A model generated the notes under the pieces. That model made no database searches. It saw only the letters and a list, made by a program, of their open reading frames with translations, and was not told where the DNA came from. 64,000 nucleotides of DNA, from contig NZ_BAGJ01000270.1 of assembly GCF_000308775.1 (NCBI RefSeq), forward strand, positions 1 to 64,000, in the 5' to 3' direction. This document shows positions 32,804-41,577 of the stretch, in pieces (position 1 is the stretch's first letter; each line of letters opens with the position of its first letter). A program made the position numbers and the translations under genes. This DNA is from Nocardia testacea NBRC 100365. GTDB taxonomy: Bacteria; Actinomycetota; Actinomycetes; Mycobacteriales; Mycobacteriaceae.

Positions 32804-34093
32804 ATGCCCGCCGCGCCCCACCCCGACTCCTTCGCAGACTGGCTCGGCGACCATGCCGTCGAGCTCGCCCATCTCGACCCCGCGGCTCCGATGGACGACC
32901 TGGAGCCCCTGCGCGAGATCATCGGCGACGCACGTGTCGTCGCCCTCGGCGAGAATTCCCACTTCATCACCGAGTTCTCGCTCCTGCGCCGGCGCATCCT
33001 GCGGTTCCTGGTCGAGCGCTGCGGATTCACCGTCCTGGCCTTCGAATACGGCTTCAGCGAAGGCTTCGCCCTGGACGCCTGGGCTCAGGGGGACGGCACG
33101 GACGAGGACCTGGCGGCACATCTGGCCGCGGCGATTCCGGTGGGGGTCGCGGAACCGCTGCGCTGGATACGCCGGTACAACACCACCGCCGACGTGCGGG
33201 TGCGGTTCGCCGGGATCGATATCCCGGCGGCCGGTGGGTCCTTACTGCCCGCCCTGGTCCCGGTCGCCGACTATCTGAGCCACGTCGATGCCGAGGCACT
33301 ACCGGCGATTCGGCAGGCCATCCGGATCGCCGAGTCGTTCGCCGGTGCCTCCGCCGCAGCGGCCGCGCCGGCCTGGACCCGGCTGGCCACCGCCGAGCAG
33401 GACGCTCTCAGCGCGATCCTGGCGCGTCTGCTCATCAGGTTCCGTGCTGTCGCACCGCTGTACACAGCCCGAGGTGATCAACACAGTTACGATATCGCCC
33501 TGCGTCGGCTCGAGGCCGCCTGTCACGCCGACTTCGGGTTTCGCGCGATGGCCGGCCTGTACTCCGGCAGCGGACCGACCGCCGACACTTCGGCGCGGGA
33601 CTTCTATATGGCCGAATCGGTGCAATGGCATCTGGAACGTTCCGGACCGGGCGGCCGCATCGTGCTGGCGGCCCACAACGCGCATATCCAGCGGACGCCG
33701 GTCTGCTTCGACGGCGAGCTCACGGGGTTACCCATGGGGCAGTATCTGCACGACCGCCTGGGCGATGACTACTTCGCCCTCGCGCTGACCAGTATCGCCG
33801 GAAACACCGCCGACATGCGTCCCGACGAGGAGGCGCCGTTCGGCTTCGCCATCGAGGACAACCCGCTGCAGCCACCCGAATCGGGCAGTATCGAGGCCGC
33901 GTTCGCCGAGGCCGGCCTCGGGCTCGGTCTCGCCGATCTGCGCCGGGCCCGGGCACAGGCGACCGGCTGCCCCGACCGCATCCGGATCCAGAGCGCGTAC
34001 GTGCACACCCCCGTCGCCGAGGCCTTCGACGCGGTCCTCGGTACTGCGAGCTCGACCGTAACCAACGTCGAAAGCCGAAAATGCCCGGTGTGA
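32804..34093 (+). CDS. Erythromycin esterase family protein
   Basis: The 429-residue protein matches the EreA/succinoglycan-biosynthesis-like family: VVALGENSHFITEFSLLRRR near residue 46 holds the conserved Glu and His, FEYGFSEGFALDAW follows near residue 86, and RIVLAAHNAHIQRTP near residue 285 contains the family's second histidine. Erythromycin esterases open the macrolactone ring; most chromosomal members have unknown substrates, so resistance should not be assumed. No signal peptide is seen. It diverges from the histidine phosphatase gene; a 330-bp spacer with a palindrome lies between. Confidence 0.82.
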   Translation: MPAAPHPDSFADWLGDHAVELAHLDPAAPMDDLEPLREIIGDARVVALGENSHFITEFSLLRRRILRFLVERCGFTVLAFEYGFSEGFALDAWAQGDGTDEDLAAHLAAAIPVGVAEPLRWIRRYNTTADVRVRFAGIDIPAAGGSLLPALVPVADYLSHVDAEALPAIRQAIRIAESFAGASAAAAAPAWTRLATAEQDALSAILARLLIRFRAVAPLYTARGDQHSYDIALRRLEAACHADFGFRAMAGLYSGSGPTADTSARDFYMAESVQWHLERSGPGGRIVLAAHNAHIQRTPVCFDGELTGLPMGQYLHDRLGDDYFALALTSIAGNTADMRPDEEAPFGFAIEDNPLQPPESGSIEAAFAEAGLGLGLADLRRARAQATGCPDRIRIQSAYVHTPVAEAFDAVLGTASSTVTNVESRKCPV

Positions 34094-34245
34094 CACCGCA
34101 TGAGCACATCGGGCCATCCCGCCGCCGCACCGATTCGAGATGAGGAGCCCGCCTGTTCACGAGCGCCCCGGGCAGCGGGGGCCCAGCGGTCGCGGACCCA
34201 CTGTCCCGGGGTGGTGCGACGGGAAGGGCCGGCGCGGCAGCCGGC

Positions 34246-35277
34246 TCAATGCGAGCCCGGGAGGTCCACCTCGTCCGGGGTCTTGTCATTGCGCAGACCC
34301 CGCCAAGACGGGTGCCGCAGGCCTTCGCCGGTGTACTCGCGGTATTCGATATCGGCGACCAGCACCGGATCCACCCAGTGCGGCGTCCCGGGGCGCCCGA
34401 AGCGTCCCCGGGTCAGTGGGAACAGCGCATCCGGGCGGGCGATCTCGTCGAGCCGGGCTCGCAGGGCCCGGCGGGCGGCGGTTGTGAACCCGGTGCCCAC
34501 ATTGCCGATGTGCACCAGCCGACCGTCGGCGTCGTGGGCGGCCAGGATCAGCGAGCCGAATGTCGCACCCGCCGAGCCGCTGCCGGCGGTCCAGCCCGCC
34601 ACGACGGCCTCGGTGGTCTCGCGGATCGGAGTCTTGATCCAGGCCCGGGATCGGCGACCGGGCTGGTAGGTCGAGTCCAGGCGTTTGGAGACGATGCCCT
34701 CCAGCCCGTTGTCCCGTGCTACGCCGAGCAACCGGTCGGCGGGGGCACCCACCCAGTACGGCGGCGTCTGCAGCGGAGCGGTGTTCAGTGCCAGCGCCTG
34801 CAGGCGGTCGCGGCGGTCGAGGTAGGTCAGCCCGGTCACGTCCGCGCCGGTGTCGGTGAGGATGTCGAACAGGAACAGCTGCACCGGTACCGCACCGATC
34901 AGCGCCCGGCTCGGCCGCGCGACGTGCATGCGGCGCTGCAGCAGGCGGAACGACGGCGCCCCGTCCGGGGTCTGGGCGATGATCTCACCGTCGAGCACCA
35001 GGTCGCGGCCGCCGAGGTAGCCGGTCAGCGCGGTGACCAGGTCGGGATAGGAGCCGGTGATCTCACGGCGGTTGCGGCTGTAGAGACGGCACTGCGCGCC
35101 CGAGTTGATCACGATGGCGCGGACCCCGTCCCATTTCATCTCCACCGCCCAGTCCGGGTGGTCGGGCGGGCTGCCCGAGGTGGCGAGCATCGGCGCCGGG
35201 ACCGCCGCCCGGCCTGCGGGGCTCAGCGGCCGGTGATCCGGTAGGCGACCACGGCCGGAGGCGCGCTGCGGCGCCAC
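34246..35277 (-). CDS. ATP-dependent DNA ligase (LigC/LigD-ligase-domain type)
   Basis: The 343-residue protein contains the nucleotidyltransferase motif I VEMKWDGVRAIV with the AMP-accepting lysine near residue 48, motif III VLDGEIIAQT, the LFLFDILT segment, motif IV NGLEGIVSKRLDSTY near residue 190, motif V AWIKTPI, and the OB-fold domain ending VADIEYREYTGEGLRHPSW. This is the core of ligases used in bacterial end joining; no Ku or polymerase domain is adjacent. The start is uncertain: GTG 35277 lacks a ribosome site, while ATG 35190 lies just before the conserved MLAT segment. A 33-codon ORF with a strong site overlaps the beginning. Confidence 0.83.
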   Translation of the reverse strand: MAPQRASGRGRLPDHRPLSPAGRAAVPAPMLATSGSPPDHPDWAVEMKWDGVRAIVINSGAQCRLYSRNRREITGSYPDLVTALTGYLGGRDLVLDGEIIAQTPDGAPSFRLLQRRMHVARPSRALIGAVPVQLFLFDILTDTGADVTGLTYLDRRDRLQALALNTAPLQTPPYWVGAPADRLLGVARDNGLEGIVSKRLDSTYQPGRRSRAWIKTPIRETTEAVVAGWTAGSGSAGATFGSLILAAHDADGRLVHIGNVGTGFTTAARRALRARLDEIARPDALFPLTRGRFGRPGTPHWVDPVLVADIEYREYTGEGLRHPSWRGLRNDKTPDEVDLPGSH

Positions 35278-35324
35278 CGGAATACCGTGGCCGCGTCCCG
35301 GTCACATCCGGTTCCGCCCGCCAT
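35223..35324 (-). CDS. 33-residue ORF overlapping the ligase start
   Basis: ATG 35324 is preceded by AGGAGG at about 7 nt spacing, among the best ribosome sites in the window. It encodes 33 residues (MAGGTGCDRDAATVFRWRR to RITGR) and stops at 35225..35223, 33 bp before the ligase's internal ATG 35190 and in a different frame. It may couple translation to the ligase, or mark the original ligase start with a frameshift (natural or a sequencing error). Confidence 0.4.
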   Translation of the reverse strand: MAGGTGCDRDAATVFRWRRSAPPAVVAYRITGR

Positions 35325-35443
35325 GCCTACCTCCTGCTCGCCGCAGCTGGATAAAGCCTGGTCGGGCGCAGAATACGGCGTGTTCACGCGGTGGTCGGGC
35401 AGACACGCGGGAGGGCGTTCCCGGGAGTCCGCCCGGGCGATTC

Positions 35444-36655
35444 CTAGGTGATGCGTTCGAAGACCGCCGCCAGTCCCTGCCCACCGCCGATACACATGGT
35501 CTCCAGACCGTAGCGGCCCTCCCGGCGGTCCAGTTCGCGCAGCAGGGTGGCGAGGATGCGGGCCCCGGTGGCGCCCACCGGGTGCCCCAGGGAGATGCCC
35601 GAACCGTTGGGATTGAGTCGTTCGTCCTCGGGCTCGATCTTCCAGTTGCGCAGTACCGCGAGGGTCTGCGCGGCGAAGGCTTCGTTCAGCTCGATGACCG
35701 ACATATCGTCGAGCGTGAGACCCAGTCGCGCCAAAGCCTTTTCGGTCGCGGGGACCGGGCCGATACCCATGGTGCGCGGCGGTACCCCGGCGACGGCCCA
35801 GGAGGCGAGGCGGGCCAGTGGCCGCAGGCCCAGGGCGCGGGCGCGGGCGGCGGTGGTGACGATACAGAGCGCGGCGCCGTCGTTCTGACCGCTGGCGTTT
35901 CCGGCGGTCACCGTGGCCTCCGGATCGACACCGCCGCGGATCGGGCGCAGTCTTGCCAGGGCTTCTACGGTGGTGTCGGCCCGGGGGTGTTCGTCGGTAT
36001 CGACCAGGATCGGGTCCGTTTTCCGCTGCGGCACCGCGACCCCGACGATCTCGTCGGCGAACCGGCCCGCCCGCTGGGCGGCGACGGCCCGCTGATGTGA
36101 CTGCACCGCCAGCGCGTCCTGCTCCGCCCGCCCGATGGAGTATTCGGCGCGCAGGTTCTCCGCGGTTTCGATCATGCCGCCCGGCACCGGGAAGTTGCTG
36201 CCCCCCGCGCTGACCCGGGCCCGGGCCAGCCGGTCGTTCAAGGCGATACCGTCGCCCCTGACACCCCAGCGCATATCGGTGGCGTAGAACTCCGCCCGGC
36301 TCATCGACTCCGTGCCGCCGGCCAGCACCAGATCGCTACCGCCGGTGGCGACCTGCATACACGCCTGCAATACGGCCTGCAGTCCCGAGCCGCAGCGCCG
36401 GTCCACCTGGAGGCCGGGCACCTCGACTCCGAGTCCGGCGTCCAGCGCCGCGACCCGGCCGATGGCCGGTGCTTCGCCGTTGGGGGAGGCCTGGCCGAGG
36501 ACGACGTCGTCGATCTGGTCCGCGGACAGGCCGGTGCGGTCGAGGAGTTCGGTGATCAGGCCGGCGGCCAGGGTTTCCGGGGCGACATCTTTGAACACCC
36601 CGCCGAACCGGCCCACCGGGGTGCGCAGGGGTTCGCAGATGACGGCGTCGATCAT
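35444..36655 (-). CDS. pcaF: Beta-ketoadipyl-CoA thiolase
   Basis: The 403-residue thiolase has QVDRRCGSGLQAVLQ with the nucleophilic cysteine near residue 90, AGGTESMSRAEF near residue 118, NEAFAAQTL near residue 346, GISLGHPVGATGARI near residue 378 and CIGGGQG at the end, all intact. Its position at the end of the pca cluster identifies it as the enzyme cleaving beta-ketoadipyl-CoA to succinyl-CoA and acetyl-CoA. ATG 36655 follows GAAGGA; the longer frame upstream is antisense-like sequence over the pcaR end. It lies 19 bp after pcaR. Confidence 0.88.
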   Translation of the reverse strand: MIDAVICEPLRTPVGRFGGVFKDVAPETLAAGLITELLDRTGLSADQIDDVVLGQASPNGEAPAIGRVAALDAGLGVEVPGLQVDRRCGSGLQAVLQACMQVATGGSDLVLAGGTESMSRAEFYATDMRWGVRGDGIALNDRLARARVSAGGSNFPVPGGMIETAENLRAEYSIGRAEQDALAVQSHQRAVAAQRAGRFADEIVGVAVPQRKTDPILVDTDEHPRADTTVEALARLRPIRGGVDPEATVTAGNASGQNDGAALCIVTTAARARALGLRPLARLASWAVAGVPPRTMGIGPVPATEKALARLGLTLDDMSVIELNEAFAAQTLAVLRNWKIEPEDERLNPNGSGISLGHPVGATGARILATLLRELDRREGRYGLETMCIGGGQGLAAVFERIT

Positions 36656-36674
36656 GGCATTCCTTCGTCGTTGT

Positions 36675-37454
36675 TCAGGCGCGGTTCTGTACCTGCGCGA
36701 GATCGCTGCTGATGGCCGCAGCCGTGGCCAGCAGCGGAGGCAACAGGTCGGCCCGCACGCTCTCGGCGGTGTATCGGGCGGCATGGGTGGAGATGTTCAC
36801 CGCGGCGCATACCGTGCCGGTGTGGTCGCGAATGGGAGCGGCCATCGAGCGCAATCCCTGCTCGAGTTCCTGATCGACCAGGCAGTAGCCGGCTTCCCGG
36901 GTGCGGCGTACCTGTTCGCGCAGTTCGTCGCCGGTGAGGACGGTGCGGTCGGTGAGTGGGGTGAGGGTGACTTTCGCGAGGTATTCCTCGAACGCCGCCT
37001 CGGTGAGGCCGGCCAGCAGTACCCGGCCCATCGAGGTGCTGTAGGCGGGGAACCGGGTCCCGATGGTGATCGAGACGGTCATGATGCGGCTGACCGGTAC
37101 CCGGGCCACGTAGACGATGTCCTCGCCGTCGAGGATGGACACCGAGGTCGATTCGTGTACCTGGTTGGCCAGGTGCTCCAGATGGGGCCCGGCGACCTCG
37201 GGCAGGCTCAGGCTCGACAGATAGCTGTAGCCGAGTTCCAGCACCCGCGGGGTGAGCCAGAACAGCGAGCCGTCGGTGCGCACGTACCCCAGTTCCACCA
37301 GGGTGAGCAGGAAGCGGCGCGCGGTCGCCCGGGTCAGCTCGGTGGCCTTGGCGACTTCGCTGAGGGTGCGCCGGGGATGGCCGGCGTCGAAGGAACGGAT
37401 CACGGCGAGGCCGCGGCCCAGCGATTGCACGTAGTCCGGGGAGGGTTCGGTCAT
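36675..37454 (-). CDS. pcaR: IclR-family regulator of the pca genes
   Basis: The 259-residue protein has an N-terminal winged helix (SLGRGLAVIRSF, TLSEVAKATELTRATARRFL, LVELGYVRTDG; residues 11-65) and the IclR effector domain (SVSILDGEDIVYVARVPVSR near residue 105 and GYCLVDQELEQGLRSMAAPI near residue 190). Such PcaR/PcaU/CatR-type proteins respond to beta-ketoadipate or protocatechuate. The gene lies inside the cluster it is thought to control, between pcaL and pcaF, as in Rhodococcus. Its ATG overlaps the pcaL stop by ATGA. The direct repeats at 41519-41554 are its likely binding site. Confidence 0.87.
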   Translation of the reverse strand: MTEPSPDYVQSLGRGLAVIRSFDAGHPRRTLSEVAKATELTRATARRFLLTLVELGYVRTDGSLFWLTPRVLELGYSYLSSLSLPEVAGPHLEHLANQVHESTSVSILDGEDIVYVARVPVSRIMTVSITIGTRFPAYSTSMGRVLLAGLTEAAFEEYLAKVTLTPLTDRTVLTGDELREQVRRTREAGYCLVDQELEQGLRSMAAPIRDHTGTVCAAVNISTHAARYTAESVRADLLPPLLATAAAISSDLAQVQNRA

Positions 37455-38716
37455 GGTCGATGTGTTTCCTCGTCGGCGGGTCCGGCCGCGGTGTCGTCGG
37501 CCGGGCGGGACCCGACGCCGTCGGCCAGCGCCGCCTTGCCGAGTCCGAAGGCGAGGTTACTGTTCGGCACACCCGCGTAGACCGCGGTGTGCAGGAACAC
37601 CTCGGCGAGTTCGGAAGGCTCGACACCGGCTCGCAGTGCCGCGCGGATGTGCATATCGAGCTCGTGGGTATTGCCCACGGCGGTGAGTACGGCGAGAGTG
37701 AGCAGGCGCCGGGTGTGCTGGTCCAGGCCGGGCCGGCTCCACACATCGCCCCAGGCGGTACGGGTGATGAAATCCTGGAACGGCTCGGTGAATTCGGTGG
37801 TGCCGGCCACGGCGCGGTCGACATGGACGTCCCCGAGTACCGCGCGCCGCACCCGCATGCCCTGCTCGAATGCCGCCGTGCGTTCGCGCCCACCGGCGAT
37901 ATGCGCGGTGATCAGCGCCGAGATCCGGCCGGCCTGTTCGACATTGGCCAGGTGGGCGGCGGGTTCGAGCACGTGCAGTACGGAATTCGCGATCCCGTCG
38001 GCGAGACGGCGCATATCGTCGGGTGTGGTGGCCGGATCCTGGGCGCCGGCGATCACCAGCGTGGGGGCGGTGATCCGGGCCAGGTCGGGGCGCCCGTCCC
38101 AGTGCGCGAGGGCGACGCAGCAGGCGGCATAGCCCTCGTCCGGCGTGGCGGTGACCATGGCCCGGCTGCGGGCGATGAGTTCGGGGTCACGGGCGGCGAG
38201 GCCGTCGGTGAACCAGCGGCTCACCACCGCGTCGGCGAGCGATCCGGTGCCCTCGGCGCGGACCGCGGCGGCCCGGTCGAGCCAGGCCTGCGGGGTGCCG
38301 AATTTCGCGGCGGTGCAGAGCAGGGTCAGGGTGCGGACCCGGGTGTGATGGTGGGCGGCGATTCGCTGGGCGACGGCACCGCCGAGCGAAAGCCCGACCA
38401 GGTGCACCGCGTCGCGGCCCAGCCGGTCCAGCAGCGCGAGTACGTCGCCGGCGAGCTCGGCCACGGTGTAATCGCCTGCCGGAACCGGGGATTCGCCGTG
38501 CCCGCGCAGTTCGACGGCGAGTACTTCGTGGTCGGCGGTGAGCGCCGCGACCTGCGGGTCCCACATCGACCGGTCCGAACCGAGCGAGCCGAGAAGTACG
38601 ACGGTCGGTGCGTCACCGGCGGGGCCGAAAGCCCGGTAGGAGAGTTCGACGCTCGTGGTCGGATCCGTTGCGGTCGACGCCATATCACCTGTTCCGTTCG
38701 ATTGGTTCTTCGTCAT
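37451..38716 (-). CDS. pcaL: Fused beta-ketoadipate enol-lactone hydrolase / 4-carboxymuconolactone decarboxylase
   Basis: The 421-residue protein joins two pca enzymes. Residues about 20-275 form an alpha/beta hydrolase: VVLLGSLGSDRSMWDPQ (oxyanion region), GLSLGGAVAQRI with the nucleophilic Ser near residue 109, and a catalytic His in LEPAAHLANVE. Residues about 285-400 form the CMD domain, with HELDMHIRAALRAGVEPSEL and VFLHTAVYAGVPNSNLAF. The fusion converts gamma-carboxymuconolactone to beta-ketoadipate. This PcaL fusion is typical of Rhodococcus and Streptomyces. Two starts are possible (ATG 38716; ATG 38683 with AGGTGAT). It follows pcaB by 9 bp. Confidence 0.9.
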   Translation of the reverse strand: MTKNQSNGTGDMASTATDPTTSVELSYRAFGPAGDAPTVVLLGSLGSDRSMWDPQVAALTADHEVLAVELRGHGESPVPAGDYTVAELAGDVLALLDRLGRDAVHLVGLSLGGAVAQRIAAHHHTRVRTLTLLCTAAKFGTPQAWLDRAAAVRAEGTGSLADAVVSRWFTDGLAARDPELIARSRAMVTATPDEGYAACCVALAHWDGRPDLARITAPTLVIAGAQDPATTPDDMRRLADGIANSVLHVLEPAAHLANVEQAGRISALITAHIAGGRERTAAFEQGMRVRRAVLGDVHVDRAVAGTTEFTEPFQDFITRTAWGDVWSRPGLDQHTRRLLTLAVLTAVGNTHELDMHIRAALRAGVEPSELAEVFLHTAVYAGVPNSNLAFGLGKAALADGVGSRPADDTAAGPADEETHRP

Positions 38717-38725
38717 ATCTCCGGG

Positions 38726-40078
38726 TCACCGTGGCCCGGCGGCTTCGCGGGTCGCCGGATCGGCGGCTTCGTCACCGCGTTCGGTGAGTACCCGCGTGAC
38801 GAAATCGGCTGCGTGACCCAGGTATCCGGCCGGGTCCAGCAGTTCCCGGACCCGGTCCGCGCCCAGGTATTCGATGATTTCCGGGTCGCTGTCCAACGCC
38901 GGGGGGTCGGCGGTGGCCGCGGCGGTCACGATCTCGCGCGCCCGCTCGGTGTGCTCGGACAGGGCCGCGGTCACCCGTTCGGCCAGCAGCAAGCCGCCGG
39001 TGACCGCGAGATTGCGCGACATCGCCGCCGGATCGACCCGCAGGCCGGCCAGGCTCTGGGCCAGCCGGTGGGCGGCGCCACCGCCGAGGCGGAGCAACTC
39101 GGTGACCGTCTCCCATTCGGCGTGCCAGGCTCCGGCGGCGCGCTGCATTTCGTGGTCCATCGCGCCGAGCGCGGTCGCGACCAGGCCGGGAACTCGCCGG
39201 GCCGCGGCGCGCGCGGTGATCGCGGCCACCGAATTCCGTTTATGGGGCATCGCCGACGAGCCGCCGGGGGAATCCTCGCCGACCTCGCCGAGTTCGGTCG
39301 CCGACAGCGCCACGATATCGGTGGCGATCTTGCTCACCGCACCGGCGGCCACACCCAGAGCCGTGGCGAGTTCGGCGACGGGTGTGCGGTCGGTGTGCCA
39401 CGGTACGCGCTGCGGCGCGAGCCCCAGCTCCGCCGCCAGCGCGTCGGCGACCGCCGGGCCGTGCGGGTACAGCGCCGCGAGGGTCCCCGCGGCACCACCG
39501 AACTGGACCGGGAAATCGGCGAGTGCGGCGGTCACCGAACCCGCCGCCCGGTCGAGGGCGACGCACCAGCCGGCCGCCAGCGCGCCGAAGGTGGTGGGTA
39601 AGGCTTGCTGGCCGAGAGTGCGGGCGGCCATCGGGGTGTCGCGGTGAACGCGGGCCAGGCGCGCGGCGGAGCCCGCCGCGGCGCGCAGCTCGTCGACGAC
39701 CAGCGTGCCGGCCCGCTGGGCCAGCAGCGCCAGGGCGTTGTCGAGAATGTCCTGGCTGGTGGCGCCCTTGTGCACGGCCGCCGGAGGAACATCGGCCGCG
39801 GCGCAGGCCCGCCGCAGTTCACCCACGAGCGGGATGACCGGGTTCCCGCCTGACACCGCGGCGTGGCCGAGCTGCTCGGGATCCAGTCGCGCGGCCAGCT
39901 CCGGACCGGCCGCGTCGATGGCGTCCGCGTATCTCTCGTCGAGCATCCCGGTGGCCGCCTGGGCGCGGGCCAGCGCGCACTCCACCTGGATCAATGCGGT
40001 GATCCAGGCACGATCGGACAGAGCGGCGCCGAGCTCGGCCGCCCCGAAAAGCGGATCGAACAGCTCTCCACGCGGCAC
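38726..40078 (-). CDS. pcaB: 3-carboxy-cis,cis-muconate cycloisomerase
   Basis: The 450-residue protein belongs to the fumarase/aspartase superfamily: HKGATSQDILDNAL near residue 103 and the signature GGSSAMPHKRNSVAAI near residue 266 are present, with a helical core between. It converts 3-carboxymuconate, the protocatechuate ring-cleavage product, to gamma-carboxymuconolactone. The GTG 40078 start has GGAGA 6 nt upstream and lies 9 bp after the pcaG stop. The C-terminal region after residue 360 is alanine-rich and longer than the superfamily minimum, as usual for PcaB. Confidence 0.9.
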   Translation of the reverse strand: MPRGELFDPLFGAAELGAALSDRAWITALIQVECALARAQAATGMLDERYADAIDAAGPELAARLDPEQLGHAAVSGGNPVIPLVGELRRACAAADVPPAAVHKGATSQDILDNALALLAQRAGTLVVDELRAAAGSAARLARVHRDTPMAARTLGQQALPTTFGALAAGWCVALDRAAGSVTAALADFPVQFGGAAGTLAALYPHGPAVADALAAELGLAPQRVPWHTDRTPVAELATALGVAAGAVSKIATDIVALSATELGEVGEDSPGGSSAMPHKRNSVAAITARAAARRVPGLVATALGAMDHEMQRAAGAWHAEWETVTELLRLGGGAAHRLAQSLAGLRVDPAAMSRNLAVTGGLLLAERVTAALSEHTERAREIVTAAATADPPALDSDPEIIEYLGADRVRELLDPAGYLGHAADFVTRVLTERGDEAADPATREAAGPR

Positions 40079-40087
40079 TCTGGTCTC

Positions 40088-40714
40088 CTAGAAGTGGAAG
40101 AACGGCATTTCGGCGCCGTCCGGATCGGCGTCCTGGACCACGATGTCGAGGTGGTAGCCCTCGGCCGTGGCGGTGGCGATCAACCGGTGCCGCCGGGCCT
40201 CCGGCAGCGCGCTCAGGACCGGGTCGGCGGCATTGGCGGACTGCTCATCGGGGAAGTAGAGCCGGGTGACGAGCCGGTTGAGCATGCCGCGCGCGAAGAT
40301 CGACACATTGAGGTGCGGTGCTTCGGTGGCCTCGTCGCCGAGGGTGAGCGCGCCGGGCTTGACCGTGGTGAACCGGGCGGTGCCGGTCGCGTCCGCGGGG
40401 CACCGGCCGAAACCGCGGAAGGCGGGGTCGGTTTGCGGGCGCGGGTCGTCCGGATGCTCGAATACGCCCTCGCGGTTGGCCTGCCAGATCTCTACGAGCG
40501 CGTCCGTGATCGGTGTCCGGGCACCATCACTAACCGTCACTGTGACGGTGATGGCGCCGTCCGTGCCGGGAGTGACCACATCGGGGCCGTCCGGCCAGGG
40601 TAGGCCGATATGGAGGAACGGCCCGACGGTCTGCGACGGCGTGGGGCCGAAATCCGCCGTGGTGAAATCACCGGGGGTCTGCCGATAGCAGGGGGCGAAG
40701 TCGGTGTCAGTCAT
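40088..40714 (-). CDS. pcaG: Protocatechuate 3,4-dioxygenase, alpha subunit
   Basis: The 208-residue protein shows the intradiol dioxygenase beta-sandwich: TPSQTVGPFLHIGLPW near residue 25, ALVEIWQANREGVFEHPDD near residue 70, FGRCPADATGTARFTTVKPG near residue 100, and APHLNVSIFARGMLNRLVTR near residue 132. The iron ligands sit in the beta subunit; here their positions are replaced (no Tyr-Tyr-His-His set), as expected for alpha. With PcaH it forms the ferric enzyme opening protocatechuate to 3-carboxy-cis,cis-muconate. Its ATG overlaps the end of pcaH by 8 nt. Confidence 0.92.
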   Translation of the reverse strand: MTDTDFAPCYRQTPGDFTTADFGPTPSQTVGPFLHIGLPWPDGPDVVTPGTDGAITVTVTVSDGARTPITDALVEIWQANREGVFEHPDDPRPQTDPAFRGFGRCPADATGTARFTTVKPGALTLGDEATEAPHLNVSIFARGMLNRLVTRLYFPDEQSANAADPVLSALPEARRHRLIATATAEGYHLDIVVQDADPDGAEMPFFHF

Positions 40715-41429
40715 CGTGGTCGTCGTCCTCCTCGAACGGGGTCGCGTCGCGGCCGCGCAGCACGATGTCGAACCGGAAGCCCAGCGCCCAGTTGTCGGTG
40801 GTGGCCTCGTAGTCGAATACGCTCACCATGCGCTGGCGGGCGCCGTCGGGAACCGAGTTGTAGATCGGGTCCTGGAAGAACATCGGGTCGTCCGGAAAAT
40901 ACATCTGGGTCACCAGGCGCTGGGTGAAGGCGCGCCCGAACAGCGAGAAATGGATATGGGCGGGGCGCCACGCATTGTGGTGGTTGCGCCACGGGTAGGC
41001 GCCCGGCTTGATGGTGGTGAACGAGTAGTGTCCGTCGCTGTCTGTGAGTACCCGGCCGACGCCGTCGAAATGCGGGTCCAGCGGGGCCGGCCACTGGTCG
41101 CCCTGGTGCCGGTAGCGCCCGGCGGCATTGGCCTGCCAGACCTCGACCAGTGTGTTCGGTACCGGCTTGCGATCGCTGTCGAGTACCCGTCCGTGGACCA
41201 CGATGCGCTGCCCGACCGCCTCGCCGCCGCGGGCCAGGGTCAAGTCGGCGTCCGCCTCGGTGACACGGCCCTCGCCGAGCGCCGGGCCGGTGAGTTCGCC
41301 GAGTCGCTGGGGGAGCAGGATCAGCGGCTGCTTCGGGTGGCGGAGGGCGGTGGTGCGGTAATCGGCGAAGTCGAGCGGGGCTTCCTCGTCCTTGTCGATA
41401 CCGCGGTACCGCGGGGGCAGTTGGCGCAT
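40707..41429 (-). CDS. pcaH: Protocatechuate 3,4-dioxygenase, beta subunit
   Basis: The 240-residue protein carries the catalytic iron site: Tyr in the NAAGRYRHQGD segment and GAYPWRNHHNAWRPAHIHFS around residues 155-180, supplying Tyr and His ligands. VEVWQANAAGRY and VTQMYFPDDPMF are further family marks. ATG 41429 (MRQLPPRYRG) is chosen over the longer frame because intradiol similarity begins there and GAGG lies upstream. It is the first gene of the pcaHGBLRF operon, divergent from pcaIJ across 148 bp. Confidence 0.92.
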   Translation of the reverse strand: MRQLPPRYRGIDKDEEAPLDFADYRTTALRHPKQPLILLPQRLGELTGPALGEGRVTEADADLTLARGGEAVGQRIVVHGRVLDSDRKPVPNTLVEVWQANAAGRYRHQGDQWPAPLDPHFDGVGRVLTDSDGHYSFTTIKPGAYPWRNHHNAWRPAHIHFSLFGRAFTQRLVTQMYFPDDPMFFQDPIYNSVPDGARQRMVSVFDYEATTDNWALGFRFDIVLRGRDATPFEEDDDHDD

Positions 41430-41518
41430 GCGCGACCTCGCGTTCGGGATGTGGACATTGCTACGGGATGCGAACAGCATAGGACCCGGCTCGGACCGGA
41501 TCAATGACCGTGCGCAGA

Positions 41519-41554
41519 GTTCACTATACGCACATGAGTTCACATTCCGCACAA
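41519..41554 (+). promoter_or_regulatory. Direct repeats between pcaH and pcaI, candidate PcaR operator
   Basis: GTTCACTATACGCACAT (41519-41535) and GTTCACATTCCGCACAA (41538-41554) are 17-bp direct repeats with a 19-bp period, sharing GTTCAC and CGCACA. They sit midway in the divergent promoter region. IclR-type aromatic regulators bind repeated sites of this kind, so PcaR binding controlling both directions is inferred. TATACG inside the first repeat could overlap a -10 box. Confidence 0.55.
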
Positions 41555-41577
41555 TTCTGGTTACTGTGGAACGCGTG

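Noticed and set aside
37460..39601. Plus-strand frame of 713 codons
   Set aside because: It is antisense to pcaL and pcaB, which are certain genes; the translation is a Gly/Arg-rich shadow typical of high-GC DNA.
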